Shown here piece by piece: positions 11,304 through 23,241 of a stretch of 64,000 bases of DNA. Below the pieces are notes generated by a model. It ran no database searches. It saw nothing but the letters and a program-made list of their open reading frames with translations, and was not told where the DNA came from. Where the stretch lies: assembly GCA_001695595.3 (NCBI GenBank), contig MBPM02000085.1:236462-300461 (forward strand), given 5' to 3'. Source of the stretch: Plasmopara viticola. Its lineage: Eukaryota > Oomycota > Peronosporomycetes > Peronosporales > Peronosporaceae. Position 1 is the first letter of the stretch; every line of letters starts with the position of its first letter. The position numbers and the translations under genes are program-made.

Positions 11304-11586
11304 TGTAAAAAAAAAGGTCGAAGTGAGCACTAGCTGGGAAAATGCAAAGTGAATATATTTATACGGTCATTAGTTCGCAACTACGTGCTACCTCTAAACC
11401 AATATTTTATCTAAGCCAATAAGAACGACTTACCATCCGGGCGCAATCATCTGCCCATCCTAAAAGCGATCTTCTGCCCTACTTAAGTCCGCCTCTTCAA
11501 GCAGTCATCAACTGATTGCAGATACCGGTACTTACCAATATGTAGTCGCTGGTCGAGGCGTTTCTTCACCAGCATTTTCGACAACA
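11304..11586 (-). mobile_element. Copia LTR-A, 3' LTR of the minus-strand copy
   Basis: On the minus strand the polypurine-like GTCGAGTGGGAG runs directly into TGTTGTCGAAAATGCTGG at 11,586, so this is the genuine 3' LTR of the element at 11,587-14,190. The inner end at 11,304 reads TGTAAAAAAAAAGG. The outside flank (GTCTT) has no matching copy on the other side because the 5' half of the element is missing. Confidence 0.8.
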
Positions 11587-14190
11587 CTCCCACTCGACTC
11601 GGCAACGGCGACGCCTTGTATACTAAGTTTAGAACGCAGAACATTGAACTGCGCAGAGAGAATTGGTTTTGTCATTATGTCGGCCAGCATTTCTTGTGTA
11701 GAAATATACACAAGGTTGACTTGGCCGTCCTCAACCTTTCCTCGCACAAAGTGGTAGCGAATGTCGGTATGTTTTGTGCGCTTGTGAAATTCTAAATTCT
11801 TGGTCAACGCAATAAAACCTTGATTGTCCTCGAATATCTTGACAGACTCACTGGGAGTCATCTCACCAAGCTCGCACAGAAATTTCTTAAGCCAAACCGT
11901 TTCTTGAGTGACTATTAATAAAACCATATACTCTGCCTCTGTTGAGGAAAGCGCCACACTTCGTTGCTTCTGACTTCGCCAGCTGGTGCATCCATTGTTC
12001 AGTGTGAACACATGACCGCTTGTACTTCGGCGAGACTCGATGTCTTCAGCCCACTCTGCATCCGAATACCCAAGTAGCTTAGCCGAACCGCAGCTTGAGT
12101 ATTGGAGTTCATGCGTTTCCGTTGCTTTTAAATATCGCAGTACGCGCTTGAGAGCTTGCCAATGCGTCGGACACGGATCAGCAGCAAACTGGCTTAGAAC
12201 TCCTACAACTGCAGCAAGGTCTGGTCGTGTCGCAACCATAAGGTACATTATACCACTAACACAACTTCGATAAGGCACATTGTTCATCGTATCTTCAAGC
12301 TTGCAGCCACCTTCACACATGTTTTTTGTCAGCTTGAGCCCTGCTTCTTGACGCGACTTGACAGGCTTGCTATCTTGCATGCCAAACTCGCTCAGAATTG
12401 ACTTATAAAACTTGATGTGCAGCATCGTGACTCGACCGTATACTTAGTCTTGACCGATTTTCATACCGAGAAAATACTTGAGCTCGCCAAGATCAGTGAT
12501 CTTAAATCGGTCGCTTAGCGCACGCTTGGTGGAGACTAGGAGCGAATTGTTGCTGCTTGCTACAATGAGATCATCCACGTACAGCACAACAATCACCATA
12601 TCGTCGTCAACGCGCTTGATGTACACACACTGATCGGACTCACACTTGCTGAAACTCATCTTGATCATAAAGTCGCCGATGGTTTGGTTCCACATGCGCG
12701 GTGATTGCTTAAGACCGTACAACGACCGCTTCAGCTTACATACATGACCTTGTTTCTCTTCGCTGACATATCCTTCAGGCTGCTGCACATAAACTTCTTC
12801 ATCCAGAACTCCGTTCAAGAAAGCAGTCCTCACGTCCATCTGATGCAGCATCAAATTGTACTTGGCAGCCATGCTCAACGCGATGCGAATTGAAGGAAAC
12901 TTCGCCACCGATGCAAATGTCTCTTCATAATCGACACCAAACTTCTGTAAACATCCCTTGGCAACGAGTTGTGCCTTGAACCGCTTGGATTTACTTGACT
13001 CGAAACACCCATCTGCAGCCGATCGCTTTGCGTCCCTTAGGCAGAGGAACAACATCCCAAATCATGTTCTTGTGGAGTGACTCTAGCTTCGAATCGCATG
13101 CAGCTTTCCATTGGTCCGCGTCGCTGGATTCCATCGCCGACTTGAACGTTGTCGGCACTTCTCCCACTGAATACACGACGTGGGCGGCTTCGTAGTGTCG
13201 AGCGTTGGTAGTTGGGCACATAACGCTTGGCTGCGGAATCTCGGTAGCCTTTTTCAATGATTGAGTACGAGTGTGCCGCTTGCTTCCCAGTTCGAAGTCC
13301 GTACTTGCGTCGTGTGTCTCAGTCTGCTCTGCCTCAGACTCTTTGTCGTCGTCCGTCGACATTCCTTCATCCTCATCATAAATCTCGACAATAGTGCTTT
13401 TAATTTCGTAAATCGTTCTCCCACTGTCAAAAGTGCCTTCCTTGAACTGATCATCACGACTCATGACAATTCAACCAGTCGACAATTCCTCGAAACGATA
13501 CGTCTTTTGGTGCTCCGAATAGCCCAAAAAGCGACACAATATGGCCTTTTCATCTAGTTTCGAACGCTCTTCTTTCGGAACATGCACGAACGCGTGACAT
13601 TCAAATACTTTCAAGTTGGCTAACAGCGGTTTCTTGGCTGTCCAAAGCTCGCAAGGTGACTTTTGGTGCTCGATAGCACGCGATGGACACCGATCTCGAA
13701 AAATCATTGCTGTCATAATTGCTTCTCCCTAGTAGTGTTTAGCGACGACCGCGTGCTCCAACATGCACCGCGCGCATTCCACAAGCGTCCGATTCATACG
13801 CTCCGCAATTCCGTTTAGTTGTGGTGTGTACGGCGGCGTATACTTGAGCACAATTCCATTATCCGAGAAAAGTTTAGCCATTTTCGCGGATGCACGCTCG
13901 CCACCGTTGTCACTGCGAAGGGATTTTACGCGTTTGCCAGTCTGCTTTTCTGCGAATGCCACAAATTGGCGAACTTGTCCACGACTTCTGACCTGCTCTT
14001 GATTTGGTAGACGACGCAATATCTGGACTTGTCGTCGATAAAAGTCACGAAGTAGCGCTTGCCACTAAACGTTGAGGTCTGTATGGGGCCGCACACATCG
14101 CTGTGTATAACTTCTAAAAGCTCGTTCGCTCGATCCGTCGACGTCGATTGAAACGTACACGAGTCTGCATACCCAGTGCACAGCCAACAC
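11587..14190 (-). pseudogene. Copia integrase, reverse transcriptase and RNase H (best-preserved copy)
   Basis: From right to left: the pre-integrase tail and integrase start (near 14,100-14,190, LLEVIHSDVCGP), the integrase core (13,729-14,019, RSDNGGE, YTPPYTPQLNGIAERMNRT), its C-terminal part (13,471-13,716), an acidic linker (12,991-13,464), reverse transcriptase (12,444-13,055, LYVDDLIVASSNN) and the rest of it with RNase H (11,590-12,425, YSDAEWAED, STEAEY, EDNQG, HTDIRYHFVRGKV). Three in-frame stops (near 13,726, 13,467 and 12,445) each sit where relatives have a sense codon one transition away. There is also a small frame-shifting deletion near 13,000 and a shift near 14,000. Gag is missing. 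Confidence 0.9.
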
Positions 14191-16690
14191 GTAGTCGTCA
14201 CTTGACTTGTTCCACATAAGCGGCTTCTGCTCCAGCCTGTGCAGCAATTGCTCAAGCTTGTAGACGACATTCGGAGATTTTCCATTGACGTACCCATCTC
14301 TCTATCCGGTGGTCTATTTAAAATAGCACTCTTGACATTTATCTGATGCAAAGTAAAGCTGTACTTGGCAGCCAGACTTATCCGATGGCGCAACAATCTA
14401 TTATAGTCGATGCCATACTTTTGCGAGAACCTCCATGCAACCAAGCGTGCCTTGTACTGCCCGACTTCGCCGACTTGATTATCCTCAGTCCAAAGGACCC
14501 ATCGGTGCCTAACATTTGGGCAACGGCACAGGTGATAGAATATCTATCTTGCGTATTGATTCCATTTCCGATTCGCACGCTTTCTTTCACTTGGCTGCAA
14601 TGATGTCGGCGTTTCTCCAACTAAATTAGAGATGTACGCAGCTTCGAGACTTTGGGCTGCGACGGACATCTCTAAATCTTGACAGTGACTTGCGCTCTTG
14701 GTCGCTGTTCTTTTGTAGCTTGTTCTAGCGACTGAACACGCTGGTGTCGCTTGCCTAAAAGGTCTTATAAGTCGAGCTTTTTCGCTGCTCCATTCTTATT
14801 TGCGATCAGGCTTGCTTGAAGGTATGCCATTTCTGGTGTGGTTCATCATTATCTGAGGCGACAACTTCACCACAACCGTAGTTGTGTCTTCCACTGCCGA
14901 AGACGTCTTACATGAGCAGTGCGTTTTGGCTTGCAAGCACTCGATCGTTTTTGATTGTCTCGAACGATACGCTTTCTCACGCTCGCTAAAAAAAAAGATC
15001 GCACCGAACAAGCATCAAAGTTGGGCCCCTTTTCTTTCGGTACATGCGCATAAATATAACAATTAAAAACTACAATTGCCCAAAAGAGCTTTCTTGCCGG
15101 TCATGTCGACTTGTCATGGCTGATGGCATGTGTTGGACACCAGTTTTAGAGAAAACATTGCAGTCATTACAGCCTCACCCAAGTACACTTTTCCAAAATC
15201 GGCATGCTCACGCATACATCGAGTTACTCAGCCAAATCTTGGTTTTGAGCGTTCGGCAATACCATAAAGTTGAGAGGTGTATGGAGGCGTAAGCTTCTAC
15301 ACGATGCCACGGTCAAAGCAAATTTGGTCATCTCTCCTGACGTGGACTGCCACCGTTGCCGCTTCAAAGCAGCTTAACCCGCTCATTTGTTTGCTTTTCA
15401 TCATAAGCAACAAATTTAGTAACTTTGTCAGCCACTTCCGACTTGTTTCGAAGCAAGTAAACGGCGCAAAACTGCGACTTGTCATCGATGACAGTGGCAA
15501 TGTGTCGCTTGCCATTGTGTTTTGAACTTCGCATTGGACCACACACATCAATGTGAAGACGGAAAGCACTTATTTTTGTTAAGTTTGGCAAAATCTTCAT
15601 GCATCTTGCTTGAGTTTTGTTGCCTTGTGCACACCCGTCACAAAGCCCTCACTGCTTTACAGACATCATGTTAATGTCAGTGCCGTATAATTTTCTTGGT
15701 GATAATTTCCAAGCCGCTATGGCCAATATGACAAGGTTAATGGTGCCAGAAAAACGAAGTGGTGTCTTTAACACAGGTTTTCGAATTTGCCAGATTGACC
15801 TCGTCCGTCTTCAGTGGTGTCATGCAAAGCTAGAACAAGCCTTTGTCTTGACGTTCACCAAACTTCCACCAAAAATATTTTGCTTGCGCAAAGCAACCGT
15901 TATTTATGAACGTAATTGGACTCACATCTTTCTTGAAACGTTCAGCCAAAACAGGTTTGAGCTAGCTTCAGGATATGCCACCATATGTAAAAACATCTTT
16001 TTAAGCCGCGTGAAGTCGGCATTGACATGCTAACGTTGCCCGTTCCAATCGCTTGAGTCACATTGTCATTAGCGCGAAGCATATCGATCGGTGCAATCTT
16101 GGTATATTTTTCATGCATTCATTTGTGAAGGTCTATGCTGGGTCCCACCCAAGTAGACCAGCCACACGTTGCTTGTCTTGTCGGCTTCCACGCTGCCGCC
16201 TAGCAAAAAAAGGTAGTCACTATAGTCTTCTTCACTCTGCGCTGTTTGAGTTCTTTGCGACTTTTGCCGCTCTGCGTTCTCGCGAATTCGCACTGGGTAC
16301 TTGGCGATCCAATGTCCGTGCTCCCCATTGTAATAAAAGGCACTCATCAGCAGGAGCGTCTCGCCTTTTGCGCCATCCGTTGTCGCTTGTTTATACGCTT
16401 GAACTTGGCCTGGCGGGTGCCGCTGCCTTGTTATTTGCGCTTCATATCTTCATCCAGTAGCCGAGACGTTACTTGTCAACTCTAGGCTCCAACGCCATGA
16501 TAAGGAACTGGTATGACTCGCTCAGGCTAACATGCAGCGCGATCATTAGGTCATCCTTGCTGACCGGAGCGCCCACCGCATCGGGCTGCTCCGCTAGCTT
16601 CATGATCTTCTTGACGTGCTACAACATATCACCATCTTCGTCTATCATCGTCGTATGAATCGTCGACGAAGGAAGAGCTTGGTCGCGTCT
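14191..16690 (-). pseudogene. Copia gag to reverse transcriptase, heavily decayed
   Basis: Reading right to left: gag remnants (16,460-16,690), a zinc-knuckle region (16,111-16,347, FYYNGEHGHWIAKYPV with both first and last cysteines lost), GAG-pre-integrase traces (15,620-16,050), the integrase core (15,060-15,600, LHIDVCGPMRSSKHNGKRHI, VIDDKSQFCAVYLLR), a linker with many stops (14,500-15,050), and the N-terminal part of reverse transcriptase (14,191-14,480, FSQKYGIDYN, SFTLHQINVKSAIL). At about 14,190 this reverse transcriptase is fused to the pre-integrase region of the next copy, so a rearrangement joined two elements of the same orientation. Confidence 0.75.
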
Positions 16691-16749
16691 TGATTTGTCT
16701 TTCAAGAGGCTACCATGCATCCTGCGCACATTTCGCTGACCGTATTAAC

Positions 16750-18650
16750 GGTAGCTGAGACATGTCAAGTTGTGATCTCTCGTCCATAGTACATTGGCTC
16801 TTAGTCAGCTATGTCACAAATGACATGCGGCGAGTATAAAGGCCTCCAAGTATAGCTCAGTGGTTGACCCATTACCTCGAGTTTAGTACTAGGATCTCGC
16901 TAATACAGAATTGGCCTAAAATTAATGATGCCATAGACCCGCGAGCTTTCAAATATGGCCCAGCTTTTTTTTTGCCACTCTATTTAGAGTGTAAGGGCCT
17001 CGCTTGACCTATCTAGGCTAAGAGCCAGCTATGTCATTAATGGCATTCGACTATTCTTCAGGCTAGCGAAATTTGCTGACTGGTTTACGTTCGAGTCCAT
17101 GTGCAGTGGTAGAGACTCACCTACAATTTCTTAGCCTTAAATCAATTATGTCAATCATGCCACGAGTAATATGCTTTGAGAATTAGTGCTTGCGATCATC
17201 GTTAAGTAGTATGAGTGTGCAGTGGTAGTGCCTCCAACATTCTGCGTTAGCCTTACGTTAATCATGCTACGAATTGTATGCTTCGAAGATTGGTGCTTGC
17301 GTTCATCGCTAAGTGACTTGAGTGTTACTGTATATGCAAGGTGCTGCCTCGCCTGTACGTATTGGTGACCAGCCGACTAAGTTCCCCTTGACATGCGGCA
17401 AGCATTATGGCTTACAATCATCACTTAGTGATTTAGGTATCAATCCATATGCAGTAATAAGGCCTCGACCCTGCATCAGCTCCAAACGCGTCACGAATGA
17501 TGTGTGACGGGTATTTTAGCTCACGAGTATAAGTCATTGTCACATGGTAAAGCCTCGCCCATGTTGCGGCAACCTTCAGCTGAAGATGTCACAAGCGACA
17601 TGCGGTGAGTTCCGAAACTTTTAGATATGGCTCGGTGAAATCCTTGCTATTCTATGTCCAGTACTAAAACCTTGCCTATAGCGTTTATACTCTTTTAATG
17701 TCATTCATGTTACAATAACACGTAGCGAATATTTTAGCCATTTAATATCGTCAAGTGATTTTGAGTAAAATCCATGTCGAGTGGTAGAGCCTCGCTCATA
17801 CTGCATTTGATTAAAGTCGGTATGACTTACGGCGTGTATTTTTACAAGTATCGCTCAGTGAGCTACGAATACTAGATGTTTAAAAGTACGGCCTCACTTA
17901 TATTGCATTTACAATCAGTCAATCGTGTCACGAATAATATGCGGCGAGTGTTCTGGTTAGCATGTAACGCTGAGTAATTTACGTGCCACTCTAAATCCAA
18001 TGATGGAGCCTCTCCCATACCCCAGTCGCTCGGACCCAATCATCTCACAATTGACATGAGGCGAGCATTTTGACTTCTGAATACTGCTGAGTGGTCTACC
18101 TCTTCCTGGTAGAGTATTGCCCAAGCTAATATTATCCATGTCGCTTATAATATGCGTCGAGTATTCTGGCAAATGATCACCGCTCAGCGGTTTGGTCCCC
18201 ACTCCACGCGCAGCAACAGGGCTCTGCTCGTAATGTAATGACTTAAAAAAGACCATGTCACCCATGATATGCGGCGGGTATACTAAATTACGTGCATCGC
18301 TCTATGATTGACATGCTACTCAATATGCAGTGTCAGGCCTCATTAGCTCCTTCGAGAAGCTCAAGTACCCATGCCATTTAGTTGTGGATTACGAGCATCG
18401 CTGTATGTTTAAGTACTGCTCCATGGATAGCAGCAACGTTTCAACCAAGATAGCTGGGCTTTAAGCCGACCATGTCGCTTTGATATGCGGCGACTTTCGA
18501 GCACGTCCCAATCGTCTACATTCAGCTCCACGCGTGATAGCAGGGCCCCGTCTATAATAAATTAAGCGAAATCTACATATTCCATCCATGTGAAGCAATG
18601 AGTGTTAAGACTGACAAGTATCGCTCTACGGCACTTAATGTTCGTTGGCA
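16750..18650. repeat. Degenerate tandem repeat, period about 110 bp
   Basis: A diverged pattern recurs about 17 times. One anchor resembles GTGCAGTGGTAGAGCCTCGCC (near 16,990, 17,101, 17,218, 17,335, 17,542, 17,776, 17,996, 18,105, 18,330, 18,537, 18,644) and a second resembles GACATGCGGCGAGTATT (near 16,825, 17,390, 17,600, 17,825, 17,937, 18,055, 18,150, 18,265, 18,480). Successive anchors are mostly 104-118 bp apart. Copies differ greatly, so the array is old. No open frame of note is present. The first anchor looks like the D-arm of a glycine-type tRNA, but no complete cloverleaf was found. Confidence 0.65.
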
Positions 18651-19395
18651 GGGTCTCGCCAAAGTTGATAAGGACGAGAAGAAACAAGCTGAAGCACCTA
18701 GCCGCTACGCTGAATTTAAATACGTCCAAGTGCAAGTCGAGGAAGGCACTCGCGATCATCTGTCCTAGACGGAGGATTCACAGCCACAGTTTTGATTCGG
18801 CGAGTGGGTAGGCGATACATGGTCGCGGCTTGAAAGACACTTCGAGAAGGAGAGCCTTTCGAAAAAGCTCGTTATTTGTCATCCCTTCTTCACGGCCAAG
18901 ATGCGTGAAGGAAAGAAACGTGCTCGAGTACATTGACAACACTAAGATACTGGTGTGGCAGATGGTGCGGGTGCTCCGATCATCGAAGACGACCTGGTGT
19001 TAACGCTGTTGGCATGTCTCAGCGAGTCGTACGCGTTCCTGACACTAGAGTCGAGAGCTGACTTCTTGTCGAGGGAGGTCGGTACAACTCGGCCGCTACA
19101 CGATAATTTTAGGCACTAAGAGAAGGTGGCGGCGTCGATAGAGCAGGCCAAGGTCAAGCATCTGCGATGATGAGCAATGAAAAATGGAAAGAACGACACG
19201 CGTCAATTAAGGTAGTAGTAGCTGTTACTATTGTGGAGCGCATGGGTATTAAATTTCCAAGTGCCCAGCTTGACTTTGGATAACGCGGAGCGACAGGGAC
19301 CGCAGCGTGCAAGTGTCGTGCAAAGTAACGATGGCTCTGGCTACTATCTTTTCGCAGTTGGTGAAGCTGCATATTCAGCAAAAAACTTGAGGCCA
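18651..19395 (+). pseudogene. Copia gag remnant
   Basis: The stretch keeps a recognisable order of gag motifs: KLKHLAATLNLNTSKCKSRK and ALAIICP near 18,690-18,770, a shifted KSLSKKLV region, the DDLVLTLLACLSESYAF region near 18,980-19,045, a broken zinc knuckle near 19,220-19,270, and the EAAYSAK end near 19,370. Stops and frameshifts occur throughout. No LTR was seen on its left, where it adjoins the 110-bp repeat directly. Confidence 0.7.
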
Positions 19396-20770
19396 ATACC
19401 GACAACGTTATTTTGGCGACGCCGGACGTCAAATTTTGTTGTAAGCAATTATGGGGTTCGATCAGACCTCGAAAAAGTAAAAAGAATTTTGGCTTGGCTT
19501 ACGCCACGCATCCAAAAGGGTCTGAGGAAGTGCTTAAGCCTAGTCAATTATTAGCACAAGAACAGTACGGGCTATGCGAATCTCGCACGGCCTTTGTCCG
19601 ATCTATTAAAGAAGACATAAGTAGTGCCGAGCGAGCAACAGACCGTATTTGATAGCATGAGAGAGCTTAAGAATGCTCTAGCTCTGGCTTCGCCGAAGTA
19701 GTTGCGACGCTTTTAGCTATACCTTTGGCTGCATGTTTTTCCAGTCCAAATACCTTAGGGTTGGCGAGCGGAATCAGCCAGTACATTTTGAGAAACCCTT
19801 ATTATGAAGTACGTACCGATAACGTGTCAAGAAATTCTAAGCTTCATGCATTCCTGAGAGTGGTGATAAGTATGCCCCACTTGTCTTTAAAGAGTGGCAA
19901 GATGGCTGACATATCTCGCAGAGTACATATCGAAGCCTGGCAATTTAAATGCGCCTGTTGACGTAGGTCAGACTACGAGTCGGCTTACATAAGCAGTGCC
20001 AAAAGGGCCAAACTATGATTAAGGTCTTGGAGGCAGAAAAGAATAGACGTCAATTAAAAAGCTTTATCATCGCAGGCGAAAATAGCGAATAATCTCTCGA
20101 TAGCCATGGCTTTGAGTGAAAAGACAATCTGCTCCTATATAAACAATCAATACAAGGTTGTTGTTCTTAACAACGAGTCCTGAGTAGCGATATACTTTAC
20201 AGGGAACATGATGCGGTCACACACCAGACTTCAAGTTACAAACGTCTCTATACATCCGCAGCTTGCACGTCGACTATTTTATAGATCCTGCCAATACTGG
20301 TGAGCTTATGCTAGTTCATGTGACGTTGGGTAGCCAGAGGTCAAAGGTGACACGGGCATAGGGCCAAAAAGTGCATTTCGCACCCGTAACCACCAAAGTT
20401 GTGAGTAAGGTATGTTATAAGCCATGGTCTCCCGAATACAATGATGCTTTTTTAAACGCTGCTTCAGCTATCGCGAGCCCGCTCGATAGAGGTTGAACAT
20501 ACGATACGCATACAGATGGTTAGACAGAAGATGTGCACCGTGTGATGGACAATAGACTACGCACTATGTGCGCTGAAGCGACACATTCGTGGACCAACAT
20601 GCTTTAATGGTCGACATTGTACTCAACAATGCAAATCACGTATCTCAAGACTATGTCTTCTTCTATGTAAATACCCTAGAGTCCGGCAAACTTTTTAATT
20701 CATGGACGCATCTGGAACAACTGGAGGAAATGCTTAGAAAGATTCACTTCTACGTTCCTTACTTGTAATA
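19396..20770 (+). pseudogene. Ty3/Gypsy reverse transcriptase/RNase H to integrase remnant
   Basis: The 5' part encodes a typical Gypsy connection segment with a shifted frame (VSNYGVRSDLEKVKRILAW, then RKCLSLVNYLHKNSTGYANL and LARPLSDLLKK, 19,435-19,600). RNase H traces continue to about 19,970. Near 20,510 the motif DGQTEDVHRVMDNRLRTMCA, followed by SWTNML, is the integrase DGQTER-type end. The order and spacing fit a single Gypsy pol that has lost most of its length. It is on the opposite strand from the Gypsy element at 21,798-26,812 and its sequence differs from it. Confidence 0.65.
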
Positions 20771-21797
20771 GTTTTTCTTAAGAATATGTTTGTTTTTTCG
20801 CAAAATGTTGGCTGAATGCAATCAGCACTAGCAAGAGATGCGTTTATATTTGCCCACGTTAAACAAAAAGACACCCCGGTTAAACAAAAAAGACACCCCG
20901 GAGAAACACGGAAAAGGAATGTTTTTTTTAAAAACTGCTTATTGTAAATTTAATTTCAATTTTACATATACTTTATAAAAATAGTAAAGTATTGTTGAGT
21001 ACCTAATACTTTGTCGCTAACAAATTTATCTCAGTGCTTTTGAGCAAAGTGAACTAATTTTTCTTAGACTACAACAATCATTTCGAACGTAATTTAAGGG
21101 AGAACGCAAAGGGCAGATGCAGCTTTGTTGTAAAGGCTAAAGGGAGAGCGCTAGCTCCTTGGTAATTGGTATACATTACTAAATGCATAGACCCCGACCT
21201 AAATTACAGTGCTGAATGAAAAAGAATATGCTAGGTTCAAGATAGAATAAACATTGTATTAAATAAGGAAATCGTTACGATGCCCATAGGTTTCCGTCAA
21301 ATGCCTGTAGGTTATACAGAACCCCATTCCATACCTTCTCGGCTCATGATTGGCTGTGGTAAAAACTACTTGTAATGTTAGGGACGCCAAAGAGCAGACG
21401 CAGAAAGCAGTTTAGTCTACCGTTTGTCGGTCATGTCAAATGCCACGTCACTGGCGAGATCATACACTTGTTTGGCTTTCTCAGGGTTGATAAAAACAAC
21501 CTTTACAGCTCTAAGACTCACTACTTCATCCAAATTGAATTCTTTTCCAAAGGTGGTCGAGACTCAAATGCCATCCATTTTATATATTCAATCGGGCCAT
21601 CCCACTGGCACTCGGTCTGTCTCAAACATGGTGCATTCGACCGTGTAAAGTGCATTCTGGGGTGGACAGTGCGACGTCATTTTATGAGCAGACTTCCATG
21701 CTCCCGAGCAATCTTTCTGTTTTTAGTTTCCAGTAAATTTCTCTTTTATTAATCCAGTGCTTCTCTAGCTTGGCTTTCATGTCCGCTGTCAAGCATC
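20771..21797. other. Unassigned stretch left of the Gypsy element
   Basis: This AT-rich stretch holds a short direct repeat of about 22 bp (GTTAAACAAAAAGACACCCC at about 20,859 and 20,880). A plus-strand open frame at 21,375-21,752 has no recognised domain. Near 21,735-21,755 a pyrimidine-rich tract ends in AG, and the bases after it stay open into the sequence beyond the Gypsy element, so this may be the 5' part of a split host gene. No LTR or RNA gene was recognised. Confidence 0.4.
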
Positions 21798-21987
21798 TGT
21801 AGTCTCTCGTGCTGTTCAATGCAAATGCAGTAGTGTATTACCGTTCCTTATGCCTATTCCTCCAGAGCGACTATTAGGATGCGGCGGTTCACTACGACTC
21901 ATGCCACCAGTCGGTTCGCGTAGACCGAGGCTGGCGGTCTAAGGTAGCCATGTCTGGAATACTATTATCTGCCCACATATGTCCACA
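21798..21987 (-). repeat. Gypsy 3' LTR
   Basis: It runs on the minus strand from TGTGGACATATGTGGGC to GAGACTACA. It pairs with the LTR at 26,623-26,812. Confidence 0.85.
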
Positions 21988-22173
21988 CTTCCCCCCACGA
22001 CTTAACTAAGCGTCTTTACTCCTAAAGTTCCCATTGTAGTGTCGGGTTAGTCGCATATCCTCGCACGTTCCCATGAACGTTTCAACCAGTTCTGGAGCAG
22101 CATCCACAATGCCTTCCATTGCCTCCCATGATTGTTCTGATCCTTCGAGCCCAATCCATCCCACCAGAAGCTC

Positions 22174-23204
22174 TCATTCTTTAGCCGATCGATTGTACCG
22201 CCCCCCCTTCACGGCTCGAACACCTAAGTTTATACCTTGGAAAGACACATGGTGCTTGAGTTCTGCAGTCACTTGTAGCATATCACCGGCATAGTGTTTC
22301 AGTCGAGTCACATGGATATCAAATGTTTCCTCGGTAAGTAGGTGCTTGATCAGGAAACTAGTCGTTAGTTCTTTGACAATCCGATATGGTCCAACACATC
22401 GAACCATAAGCTTTCCGCCTTGCATTCTCGGGTCCGCTCGTGAACATAGCACGAAATCTCCCACAGTGAACGTACACATCTGGCCCCTATTCGATGCGCT
22501 TTGAATCAAACGGCGTCTCTCTTACTCGTCAATTACATCTTGGTGTAGTGCCATCAAGCTCTGTTGTAGCACATCCAGATCTGATGCATATTTCTCCACA
22601 TCCTGTATCGCCACTCTGGTTGGGTCCTTGCTCCCAATTTGCATCACAATAACTCCAATTATTGGCTCCCGCTCCAATCCAGTGAACACCTCGACTGGCG
22701 CTTTCCCCGCCAAGGATTTCACAGGTGTTTGGTTCAAATTCGCTTATGACTAGAAGCAAATACTCCCAGTTGCGGGTATCAAGCTGGTACTCGAATAAAA
22801 GTACTCTTACAACCTGAAGAATATCTCGGTTGACTCTCTCGACCGTTCCTTTTAGCCATGGTGTGTACACCAGTACAAAGCGCTGTGTAGCACCTAGCTA
22901 ATTGCGTAGATCTTCCATCAGGGTGTTTTGGAATGGAGATCCGTTGTCGGACACCCAGTCCAAATCGCTTGTACCAATCAAGTACAGTCATCGCTGTCAC
23001 CAGTCCATTCGCACTTTCACAGCTTACAAGTTCACGATAGTGGGAGAGGTCATCTTTAAGCACCAGTATATACTTAGCCTTGCTGTAACTCTCCCTCATG
23101 TATAGGAAATCCATATGCAGCAACTCATTCCTCTCAGTTGCAGTACGGGTCACGTTCCACGGTCGCTGTATGAGCATGCCTCCTTTGACATGCTTGCAGA
23201 GCAA
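22174..23204 (-). pseudogene. Gypsy integrase and C-terminal part
   Basis: From right to left: an integrase segment with the LLHMDFLYM motif (first catalytic Asp region, 22,779-23,204), the PWLKGTVERVNRD motif (about 22,850, the place of the usual third catalytic Glu), and a C-terminal SH3-like part (22,174-22,509, VGDFVLCSRADPRMQGGKL, FDIHVTRLKHY). Frameshifts separate the first two pieces near 22,870-22,960 and the last two near 22,520. Integrase would insert the DNA copy in the nucleus; this copy is broken. Confidence 0.8.
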
Positions 23205-23241
23205 TCATCCACTGACAAACTTGTCCGCGTGCACGCGCAAG

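Noticed and set aside
1..16690. An active, full-length Copia element
   Set aside because: No copy has two matching LTRs around an open gag-pol. Every segment has stops, frameshifts or truncations.
16850..16900. Functional tRNA gene (TAGCTCAGTGGTTGA-like box A)
   Set aside because: The matching T-arm and acceptor stem are not found at the proper distance, and the motif recurs in diverged form in each 110-bp repeat.
21375..21752. Plus-strand open frame of 125 codons as an intact gene
   Set aside because: No recognised domain, and it ends in a pyrimidine-rich tract that looks like intron sequence. At best it is part of the gene interrupted by the Gypsy element.
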